Assembly: GCA_945865705.1 (NCBI GenBank)
Contig: CAMBEY010000205.1
Coordinates: forward strand, 1-5,491
DNA length: 5,491 bases
DNA from: Candidatus Sulfopaludibacter sp. SbA3
Lineage (GTDB): Bacteria > Acidobacteriota > Terriglobia > 2-12-FULL-54-10
Direction: 5' to 3'
The position numbers and the translations under genes are program-made. Positions 1-4,923 of the stretch are shown piece by piece. Under the pieces are notes generated by a model. The model ran no database searches, was not told the DNA's origin, and saw only the letters and a program-made list of their open reading frames with translations. The stretch's first letter is position 1. The number at the start of each line of letters is the position of its first letter.

Positions 1-1078
1 GAATGAATTGTAGATCGCGATACTCCACAACTTGTTTGCCATCCCGCTCCTGGGATGTAACCCACGGAAACCGGGCAAACCAAAGGTAGGTTTGCAGCGC
101 CGGAAGCGCGCGTAGTTTTTGTTCGTTGGGAATGGGATAGGTGTTAGCGAAATGCTCCGCCGAAGCATTGCCGCGATCGGTCAAGTCGATGGCAAAGCGC
201 GTAACGCCCGTGTCGGTTTGCACGAGGCCGCTCCATTTCAGCAGCGACGGAGGAGCGGGCAGCGCCGCGATGCGCAGGGCCGTCAACTGATTGCGAGCCA
301 CCAACTGTGCGACTCGGTCGAGCGCAACCTTATGTGCGAATCCGCAGGCCGCCAGATACAGGATCATCAATACCAATCCTGCTTGACAGTATCGCGACCG
401 AGGCCATGCTTTTACTTGCGTGAATCGCGGCAGAGTGAAGGCGACGGCGAAGATGGCAATGCTGACGGCGATGGCGCCGAGCGATAACGGAACTCCTACT
501 GCATTCACCAGAAACCACGCGGCGATGGCGCCAAAGCTGACTGTCAGCCACATCATCCAGGCACGGTGCCAGTTTCGACGGTAATCTGTCCGACTCGTGC
601 CGTGCTCCGGCTGCGACCAGGCCGAAGCTACTAATTGCGGGATCAGAACGATGGCGCCCAGTGTAAGATCAATAATAAAAACCATATCGAAGGTATAGCG
701 CGCCATGCTCACCGGCTGGAGGATCATGGTGCCGTATGCCGTGATCAAATCGAGTAGGATGTGCAAGGCCAACCCGGCTCCGTAGGCCAATGTCAGAAGT
801 CTCCAACGTGATTTCGCGCCTGATACCGGAGAGGTGAGACGGACGGTGGCCATTGCCAAAAGCAGAGCGAACGCAGGTAGCGCGACAATTGAATGGGTGA
901 TGCCGCGGTGAAACTCCAGTTGAAATAGTTCATCCGCAGCCAGCCAGCCGCCGATCATGTCGAGATCGGGAGCCACGGAACCGATGATGACGGCTCGGCG
1001 CACCAGCCGGTTATCTGGCTGGTCGCAGAAGGCTTTTCCAAGCAGCGCTCCGGCCACGCCGTGTGTAATGGTATCCAC
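1..1078 (-). CDS. YdjM/DUF457-family membrane-bound metal-dependent hydrolase (3' end beyond window)
   Basis: The reading frame is open from a GTG at 1078-1076 to the left edge: 359 residues with no stop, C-terminus missing. The protein begins MDTITHGVAGALLGKA, the hallmark start of the YdjM/DUF457 family of inner-membrane putative metal-dependent hydrolases. Likely metal ligands are visible: H6 (T-H-G), D38 and D40 (P-D-L-D), H57 and H62 (H-R-G-I-T-H-S), and H106 and D110 (H-x-x-x-D). Hydrophobic helices lie at about 64-82, 94-116, 134-151, 173-193, 198-216 and 233-249. After the last helix, about 110 residues form a soluble tail, probably extracytoplasmic. The substrate is unknown for the family, and the hydrolase activity is inferred from the motifs, not proven. 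The GTG is chosen because the family motif starts exactly there. No Shine-Dalgarno sequence precedes it, but a TATAAT lies 5 nt upstream, so it could be leaderless. It lies 79 bp downstream of the IF-1 gene on the same strand and could be partly co-transcribed with it. Confidence 0.9.
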   Translation of the reverse strand, partial: MDTITHGVAGALLGKAFCDQPDNRLVRRAVIIGSVAPDLDMIGGWLAADELFQLEFHRGITHSIVALPAFALLLAMATVRLTSPVSGAKSRWRLLTLAYGAGLALHILLDLITAYGTMILQPVSMARYTFDMVFIIDLTLGAIVLIPQLVASAWSQPEHGTSRTDYRRNWHRAWMMWLTVSFGAIAAWFLVNAVGVPLSLGAIAVSIAIFAVAFTLPRFTQVKAWPRSRYCQAGLVLMILYLAACGFAHKVALDRVAQLVARNQLTALRIAALPAPPSLLKWSGLVQTDTGVTRFAIDLTDRGNASAEHFANTYPIPNEQKLRALPALQTYLWFARFPWVTSQERDGKQVVEYRDLQFI

Positions 1079-1083
1079 AGAAA

Positions 1084-1089
1084 ATTATA
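1084..1089 (-). promoter_or_regulatory. Perfect TATAAT -10 hexamer just upstream of the hydrolase GTG start
   Basis: Read on the minus strand, a consensus TATAAT ends 5 nt before the GTG start of the hydrolase gene. Transcription normally begins 6-7 nt after the hexamer, which would put the transcript start at or next to the G of GTG and give a leaderless mRNA. This fits the absence of a Shine-Dalgarno sequence. No convincing -35 element is seen at 16-18 bp spacing (the 17-bp position reads TCCCAT), so the match could be chance. Confidence 0.35.
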
Positions 1090-1113
1090 AGGTCAAATGG
1101 GAAGGGATGGGAA

Positions 1114-1141
1114 CAGCCCGCTCCGCCTGGAAGCGGGCCTG
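1114..1141 (-). terminator. GC-rich hairpin after the IF-1 gene, weak terminator candidate
   Basis: GCCCGCT (1116-1122) and AGCGGGC (1132-1138) form a perfect 7-bp stem around a 9-nt loop. A further two pairs are possible outside a one-base bulge. It lies 17-44 bp past the IF-1 stop codon and before the hydrolase gene, where a terminator or attenuator would fit. No T-tract follows on either strand, so intrinsic termination is doubtful. It may instead stabilise the 3' end of the IF-1 transcript. Confidence 0.3.
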
Positions 1142-1157
1142 CTCGAGAAAGCGAAAT

Positions 1158-1421
1158 TTACCGGAAGCGGTAAGTGATGCGGCCACGGGTCAGATCGTAG
1201 GGCGAAAGCTCCAGCGTAACGCGGTCGCCGGGAAGGATGCGGATGCGATTCTTTCGCAGCCGTCCGGACAGATGCGCCCTCACGAGCTGCTTTTGCTGCT
1301 CCAGCTCTACGTCGAAGACCCCGCCGGGAAACTTTTCCACTACGGTGCCGCCGACTTCAATGCCTTCCTCTTTCAAATCTTCTGTCGGCTTCTTATCCTT
1401 CTTATATTTTCCGTTGGCCAT
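1158..1421 (-). CDS. infA: Translation initiation factor IF-1, with N-terminal extension
   Basis: The 87-residue product is bacterial IF-1, the OB-fold protein that binds the ribosomal A site on the 30S subunit during initiation, with IF-2 and IF-3. The C-terminal half carries the family signature almost unchanged: R-K-N-R-I-R-I-L-P-G-D-R-V, then E-L-S-P-Y-D-L-T-R-G-R-I-T-Y-R-F. Ordinary IF-1 is about 72 residues with only a few residues before the first strand. Here a lysine-rich stretch (MANGKYKKDKKPTEDLKEEG) precedes I-E-V-G-G-T-V-V-E. The loop before A-H-L-S-G reads E-Q-Q-K-Q-L-V-R instead of the usual E-N-G-H-K-V-L, which is one residue longer and lacks the glycine. The ATG at 1421 is chosen over an in-frame TTG at 1442 because AGGGAG sits 3 nt upstream of it and nothing comparable precedes the TTG. 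No ribosomal-protein genes are nearby, so it lies outside the usual infA context and may be a second copy. Confidence 0.93.
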   Translation of the reverse strand: MANGKYKKDKKPTEDLKEEGIEVGGTVVEKFPGGVFDVELEQQKQLVRAHLSGRLRKNRIRILPGDRVTLELSPYDLTRGRITYRFR

Positions 1422-1424
1422 AGA

Positions 1425-1430
1425 CTCCCT
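1425..1430 (-). promoter_or_regulatory. Ribosome binding site of the IF-1 gene
   Basis: AGGGAG on the minus strand, 3 nt before the ATG at 1421. The spacing is short but usable. It supports that ATG over the upstream in-frame TTG at 1442. Confidence 0.5.
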
Positions 1431-1645
1431 GATCCCAATCAAATTGCACAGTGCTTAGCTATTCGCCTGCAGCGACTGCTACTCCCAGCCGCTATGCGCC
1501 CTCGAACGATAAGACACTGGCGGATGCGGAAAGCGCCGCCCCAACGCAAGCCCTATCCTATCACTGTGTCTGCATGGAGTCGAGATACGTGGAGCATTCT
1601 TCGGCGCAACCAGCTGCGTGCGGGGAGAATAATCCAGCGCGCAAC

Positions 1646-1675
1646 TTGACGCGATGGCACTGATTTCAGCAGAAT
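1646..1675 (+). promoter_or_regulatory. Candidate sigma-70-type promoter of the membrane-protein gene
   Basis: TTGACG (1646-1651, 5 of 6 to the -35 consensus) and CAGAAT (1670-1675, 4 of 6 to the -10 consensus) are separated by 18 bp. Transcription would start near 1682, next to the ATG at 1684 and downstream of the alternative ATG at 1654. If real, it favours the shorter protein and a leaderless or nearly leaderless mRNA. The -10 match is modest. Confidence 0.3.
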
Positions 1676-1683
1676 CAATTGAT

Positions 1684-2322
1684 ATGGCTCGTATTGAACG
1701 ACAGGTTAATCCCACCGCGGAACAGATTAAGGCGGCGCAGTCGCAGCATCGGATGGTATACGATGCGCCGCAGATCGCGCCATTTGACCAGGGAAATCTT
1801 TCGCTGCTGATGGATCATCTGGAGAAGATGGCAAGCTTGGAGAATCGGCGTCTGAAGGCCAAGGCAGCGGGCGAAACTGAGCGCGTCGCCGAACTCGCTG
1901 CCAGTCAAAAAAAGCTGGCGACAAGCGATGGGGCAGGGCAATTGAAGAAGTTTGAAGTCACGCGCTGGAGCCGCATTCTCGGCGGAGCGCTGGCGCAGGG
2001 CGCGGTTCTCAGTCTGGTCATGTCACTGCTGGTGCTGGCTTTCACGCAACGCTGGACTTGGTCGCCGCTTTCGTTTGTGGTGATGCCGATCATGTGGATC
2101 ATCCTGATGTGGAATCTGGCGCCGCCCGTTTTCGGAGGGACGCCGGCGCCCAAACGCGCCCGCAAGCTGGCCAAAGCTCTCGGCAAGCGGATGCAGACGG
2201 CCGGCGTATATTCGCTCGTCGCGCGACCCTGGATGACGGCGCTGGTTTTGTGGCGGATACCGAAGCAGATGCTGGCAGTCTATCGGGCAAACAAATCCGC
2301 TGGCAAAGCCGCCAAGAAATAG
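1684..2322 (+). CDS. Unrecognised two-helix membrane protein with charged N-terminal helix
   Basis: I do not recognise a family. The 212-residue product has four visible parts. Residues 1-40 are polar. Residues 40-92 are a highly charged Ala/Lys/Glu-rich stretch likely to be helical, possibly coiled coil. Residues 98-120 and 126-150 are two hydrophobic segments joined by a very short loop (T-Q-R-W-T-W), so a helical hairpin. The tail is strongly basic (P-K-R-A-R-K-L-A-K, ending K-S-A-G-K-A-A-K-K). By the positive-inside rule both ends should be cytoplasmic. An in-frame ATG at 1654 would add 10 residues. The ATG at 1684 is preferred because those ten codons are AT-rich at the third position (2 of 10 G/C), unlike the codons that follow, and because of the promoter candidate. 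Neither ATG has a Shine-Dalgarno sequence. It lies 188 bp upstream of pilT on the same strand, so a role in the envelope is possible but unproven. Confidence 0.72.
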   Translation: MARIERQVNPTAEQIKAAQSQHRMVYDAPQIAPFDQGNLSLLMDHLEKMASLENRRLKAKAAGETERVAELAASQKKLATSDGAGQLKKFEVTRWSRILGGALAQGAVLSLVMSLLVLAFTQRWTWSPLSFVVMPIMWIILMWNLAPPVFGGTPAPKRARKLAKALGKRMQTAGVYSLVARPWMTALVLWRIPKQMLAVYRANKSAGKAAKK

Positions 2323-2455
2323 ATTTCCGGCTTATCCCGCGCAAACTTTCCACCTACGAAAACTTCAAAATGTCATGAATTGGGCATTAGTCCATTAGAG
2401 AAGTGAACGTGGAAACTCCGAATCAATTGAGCTAAACTTACGGTTCAAGGTGCTT

Positions 2456-2475
2456 ACAGGCGAGTGCAAGCCTGT
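2456..2475 (+). other. Stem-loop in the pilT leader
   Basis: ACAGGC (2456-2461) and GCCTGT (2470-2475) form a perfect 6-bp stem around an 8-nt loop, extendable by two T-G pairs. It ends 24 nt before the pilT Shine-Dalgarno sequence and has no following T-tract. It could be a leader mRNA structure or an operator half-site pair. It could also be chance. Confidence 0.3.
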
Positions 2476-2499
2476 GGCAGCCTCTTGAGCATTGAATTT

Positions 2500-2505
2500 G
2501 GAGGA
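2500..2505 (+). promoter_or_regulatory. Strong ribosome binding site fixing the pilT TTG start
   Basis: GGAGGA followed by a 5-nt spacer and TTG at 2511. The next in-frame ATG at 2574 has no comparable sequence, so this site decides the start. Confidence 0.75.
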
Positions 2506-2510
2506 ACCCT

Positions 2511-3776
2511 TTGGCCACACCGCCGCCCCCCGCACCGAGGCCCACACCGCCAGCCGCGCCAGACTCGGGACCAATGATCTTGTCAACTCAGATGATCCTG
2601 GGTCAAATGCTGCGTGTCTCGCCGCGCATCAGTGACTTGATTTTCTCACCCGGACGACCGCCACAAGTGGAGTTGGACAGCAAGCTCACCGGGGTCAAGA
2701 TCGATGGCCTTCCTTTTCTGCGGCCTGAGGACACCGTGCGTATCGCCACGGATTTGATTGGCACGAACAAGGCTGCATTCGAGAAGTTGCGCACCGAGGG
2801 ATCGTGCGACATCTCCTACAGCCTAGCCAAGTCGGCTCGCTTTCGCGTAAACATTTTTACGCAGCGCGGCTCGTGCGCCATTGTCATGCGCGTGATTCCT
2901 TCGGAGGTCCCCAACTTCGAGACTTTTAATCTTCCACCCGCGCTACGCAATATTTGTAATTTGAAAAATGGCATTGTGCTGGTTACCGGACCCACGGGAT
3001 CAGGAAAATCCTCCACGCTTGCGGCTATTATCGATAAGATAAACAACGAGCAAGCTATCCACATAGTCACTATCGAAGATCCCATCGAGTTCCTCCACGC
3101 ACACAAGCAATCCACCATCCACCAGCGTGAACTGCACTCGGATACGCCAAGTTTCGCGCTGGCCATGCGCGCCGCGCTGCGTCAGGCGCCCAAGATCATC
3201 CTGGTGGGCGAGATGCGCGACCGCGAGACCGTGGAAATCGCGCTCGAGGCCTCCGAGACAGGCCACTTGGTTTTCTCGACGCTGCACACCACGGATGCCT
3301 CCAAGACCATCGAGCGCATCATCGGAGTGTTTCCGCTGACCGATCAGCATGTTATCCGCACACGTTTCTCCAAGATGTTCCGCTACATTGTCTCGCAACG
3401 CCTGATGCCCAAGAAGGGCGGGGGGCGCGTAGCTGCAATGGAAGTCCTGATCTCCACCATGCGCACTCGTGAATACGTGGAAAAAGGTGAGCAGGAAGGC
3501 AAGACGCTGGTGGACGCCATGGAAGATGGCACACTGGAAGGCATGCAGCACTATGACATGGTCATTGAGCAGCAGATCCGCGATGGCATTATTGAAATGG
3601 AGACGGGCCTGGCCTATGCCACCAATGCCGGAAATATGCGCCTGAATCTTTCCGACATCCTCGATGAAACCCAACGCGATCTGGCCAAAACCGAGGCAGA
3701 CGCCGAAGCGAGATTAAAGCCGGGCAAATCCGGCAAAGAGGGTCGCAAAACCGAGTTGGAGATTGAGCGGCTGTAA
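2511..3776 (+). CDS. pilT: PilT-family type IV pilus retraction ATPase (variant subgroup)
   Basis: The 421-residue product is a PilT/PilU-type secretion-superfamily ATPase, the cytoplasmic hexameric motor that depolymerises type IV pili for twitching motility. After a Pro/Ala-rich leader (1-20) comes the N-terminal domain (about 25-130, with F-R-V-N-I-F-T-Q-R-G). The ATPase core follows: Walker A G-P-T-G-S-G-K-S (160-167), Asp box T-I-E-D-P-I-E-F to H-Q-R-E-L (187-208), Walker B region I-I-L-V-G-E-M-R-D with E234, and His box T-G-H-L-V-F-S-T-L-H-T (250-260). G-E-M-R-D favours PilT over PilU. Oddities: the usual D-P-D before Walker B reads A-P-K (226-228). The A-I-R-N-L-I retraction motif of classical PilT is replaced by T-M-R-T-R-E-Y-V (316-323). 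A charged tail (about 385-421) makes it longer than the usual 345-370 residues. The TTG start is set by GGAGGA. No other pilus genes are in view. The next gene starts 94 bp later on the same strand. Confidence 0.93.
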   Translation: MATPPPPAPRPTPPAAPDSGPMILSTQMILGQMLRVSPRISDLIFSPGRPPQVELDSKLTGVKIDGLPFLRPEDTVRIATDLIGTNKAAFEKLRTEGSCDISYSLAKSARFRVNIFTQRGSCAIVMRVIPSEVPNFETFNLPPALRNICNLKNGIVLVTGPTGSGKSSTLAAIIDKINNEQAIHIVTIEDPIEFLHAHKQSTIHQRELHSDTPSFALAMRAALRQAPKIILVGEMRDRETVEIALEASETGHLVFSTLHTTDASKTIERIIGVFPLTDQHVIRTRFSKMFRYIVSQRLMPKKGGGRVAAMEVLISTMRTREYVEKGEQEGKTLVDAMEDGTLEGMQHYDMVIEQQIRDGIIEMETGLAYATNAGNMRLNLSDILDETQRDLAKTEADAEARLKPGKSGKEGRKTELEIERL

Positions 3777-3794
3777 GCGGGTCCAGATTGCACC

Positions 3795-3813
3795 TTGTCC
3801 GGTTTCGGGACAA
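3795..3813 (+). other. Small hairpin between pilT and the VWA gene
   Basis: TTGTCC (3795-3800) and GGACAA (3808-3813) form a 6-bp stem with a 7-nt loop, 18 bp after the pilT stop. There is no T-tract, so it is unlikely to be a full intrinsic terminator. It might mark a processing site or a weak attenuator between two co-transcribed genes. Confidence 0.28.
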
Positions 3814-3860
3814 CTATCCGTCCATTGAATACATCCGATCTGTAGGTCAGTGTTCGTTGC

Positions 3861-3866
3861 AGGAGG
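3861..3866 (+). promoter_or_regulatory. Ribosome binding site fixing the VWA gene start
   Basis: AGGAGG, 4 nt before an in-frame TTG at 3871. It lies inside the longer frame that would begin at the GTG at 3850, so it argues for the TTG. That start also gives a regular signal peptide. Confidence 0.65.
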
Positions 3867-3870
3867 CAGT

Positions 3871-4902
3871 TTGCGAATTCCGCGCTGGTCCGCCATCGCA
3901 TATTTGTGCGCAACGGGAGTTCTTGGCGGTGTCCTGCTGACTCAGGTTGGCGCCACGCAGGTGCCTTCCGCAGGAGCTGCTGGCGGGATTCCTGCGGATG
4001 ATGCCGATGTCATCCGCGTCGAGGTGTCGGTGGTCAACGTGTTGTGTACCGTCCGTGATCGCAAGGGCGGACTGGTGGACACATTGGACAAAGCGGCCTT
4101 CGAGATTCGCGAGGACGGCAAGCCACAGCAGATCGTTTACTTTTCCCGGGAGAATAATATTCCCCTCACAGTGGGGCTGCTATTTGATTCCAGCGTCAGC
4201 CAGGAGCGTCTGATTCCCTCCGAGCGTGAGGCCTCGGAGCTATTCTTCAACACTTTTCTGCAACCACACGATGCGGCATTTCTCATCGGGTTCGATGCCT
4301 CGGTTGAACTACTTCAGGATGTAACCAGCAGTAAGGACGATCTGCGCGATGGCCTCGGTAACATTCGCGTGCATGACGGGTCTCCTGCCGGCCTCGGACC
4401 GTTTCCTAGCATCAATGTCGGCGGAACTCATCTATTCGACGCAGTTTTTCTGGCGGCTGAAGATGTCATCGCGCGCGAGGCCGGTCGTAAGGCGCTGATC
4501 CTGATAACGGACGGCCAGGATCAGGGCAGCAAAGTATCGCTCGACCGCGCCCTCCGCGCCGCGCATGAAGCCGATACGATCATCTATGGAATTTTATTTG
4601 TGGATCAGTCGTTCTACGGTTCGCGCGGCATGGGTGCTGGTTACTCCGGCGATGACACTCTCCGCAAAATGGCGGAGCAGACCGGGGGCAGAGTGTTCCG
4701 CGCGGATAATGATACCGAACTCAACCGAGCATTTAATGAAATTTCCCAGGAGTTGCGGACGCTTTACAGCATCGGCTATTCGCCCACCAACTCCGCCGAG
4801 GATGGCAGCTTCCGCAAAATTGATGTCCGCATGAAGACCGGTGGCATGAAGGTGCAGGCCCGCAAAGGCTACTACGCGCCTGATGGAACCGAGCCGCGCT
4901 AG
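3871..4902 (+). CDS. Secreted VWFA-related acidobacterial-type protein
   Basis: Starting at TTG 3871, the product has 343 residues. The N-terminus is a signal peptide: basic start M-R-I-P-R-W, hydrophobic core about 8-27, with cleavage likely near 28-37. Residues 48-92 form the beta-rich segment typical of the family (V-R-D-R-K-G-G-L-V, then F-E-I-R-E-D-G-K-P-Q-Q-I). The VWA domain covers about 97-300 and has a complete metal-ion-dependent adhesion site: D106-x-S108-x-S110, T186 (G-G-T-H-L-F-D-A) and D214 (I-T-D-G-Q-D). The last part (Y-S-I-G-Y-S-P, then R-K-G-Y-Y-A-P) is the usual family ending. These proteins are numerous in Acidobacteriota and their function is not established. A VWA fold with an intact metal site suggests extracytoplasmic protein or surface binding. 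There is no lipobox, transmembrane anchor or catalytic domain. A GTG at 3850 would add 7 residues but lacks a ribosome site. It follows pilT by 94 bp with no clear promoter, so co-transcription is plausible. Confidence 0.88.
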   Translation: MRIPRWSAIAYLCATGVLGGVLLTQVGATQVPSAGAAGGIPADDADVIRVEVSVVNVLCTVRDRKGGLVDTLDKAAFEIREDGKPQQIVYFSRENNIPLTVGLLFDSSVSQERLIPSEREASELFFNTFLQPHDAAFLIGFDASVELLQDVTSSKDDLRDGLGNIRVHDGSPAGLGPFPSINVGGTHLFDAVFLAAEDVIAREAGRKALILITDGQDQGSKVSLDRALRAAHEADTIIYGILFVDQSFYGSRGMGAGYSGDDTLRKMAEQTGGRVFRADNDTELNRAFNEISQELRTLYSIGYSPTNSAEDGSFRKIDVRMKTGGMKVQARKGYYAPDGTEPR

Positions 4903-4914
4903 GGTTTCCGGCTC
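4891..4914. terminator. Hairpin between convergent VWA and thiolase genes, weak terminator candidate
   Basis: GAGCCG (4891-4896) and CGGCTC (4909-4914) form a 6-bp stem around a 12-nt loop that spans the VWA stop codon. Its position between two convergent genes suits a bidirectional terminator, but neither strand shows a T-tract and the loop is large. Support is positional only. Confidence 0.25.
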
Positions 4915-4923
4915 TGTAAAGAA

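Larger units (their letters stand above)
1422..1683. other. Divergent intergenic region between infA and the membrane-protein gene
   Basis: About 260 bp separate the divergent starts of IF-1 (minus) and the membrane protein (plus), so promoters for both directions are expected here. A plus-strand candidate is described separately at 1646-1675. No clear -10/-35 pair for infA was recognised. No tRNA, small RNA or repeat is evident. The reading frames crossing this stretch give low-complexity proteins unlike any known family and are judged non-coding. Confidence 0.5.
2323..2510 (+). other. Intergenic leader upstream of pilT
   Basis: This 188-bp non-coding stretch between the membrane-protein gene and pilT is lower in GC than its flanks. 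It contains a second copy of the 11-mer found at the preceding gene's start (2420-2430), a 6-bp stem-loop (2456-2475) and the pilT Shine-Dalgarno sequence (2500-2505). No strong terminator for the upstream gene was seen. A TAAACT at 2433-2438 matches 4 of 6 bases of a -10 hexamer but has no good -35 partner. Confidence 0.45.

Noticed and set aside
119..551. Small open frames on both strands in the left part
   Set aside because: They overlap the conserved membrane hydrolase frame and encode low-complexity Arg-rich peptides.
957..1649. Long plus-strand open frame (230 codons) opposite infA and the hydrolase start
   Set aside because: It is antisense to two well-supported conserved genes, has no ribosome site and encodes no recognisable domain.
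1443..1653. Possible tRNA or small RNA gene in the divergent intergenic region
   Set aside because: No cloverleaf, T-loop motif or CCA end was found on either strand.
2475..2491. Sigma-54-like promoter (TGGCAG followed by TTGAGC) before pilT
   Set aside because: The GG-to-GC spacing is 11 rather than 10 and the TTGC core is missing, so it does not meet the consensus.
3000..3674. Long minus-strand open frame (224 codons) antisense to pilT
   Set aside because: It mirrors a strongly conserved ATPase frame in GC-rich DNA. The His-rich product is a by-product of complementary codons, with no start signal.
3880..3912. Lipoprotein signal in the VWA protein (Cys near the start of the hydrophobic core)
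   Set aside because: The residue before Cys is Leu, which does not fit a lipobox, and the Cys lies too early in the hydrophobic stretch.
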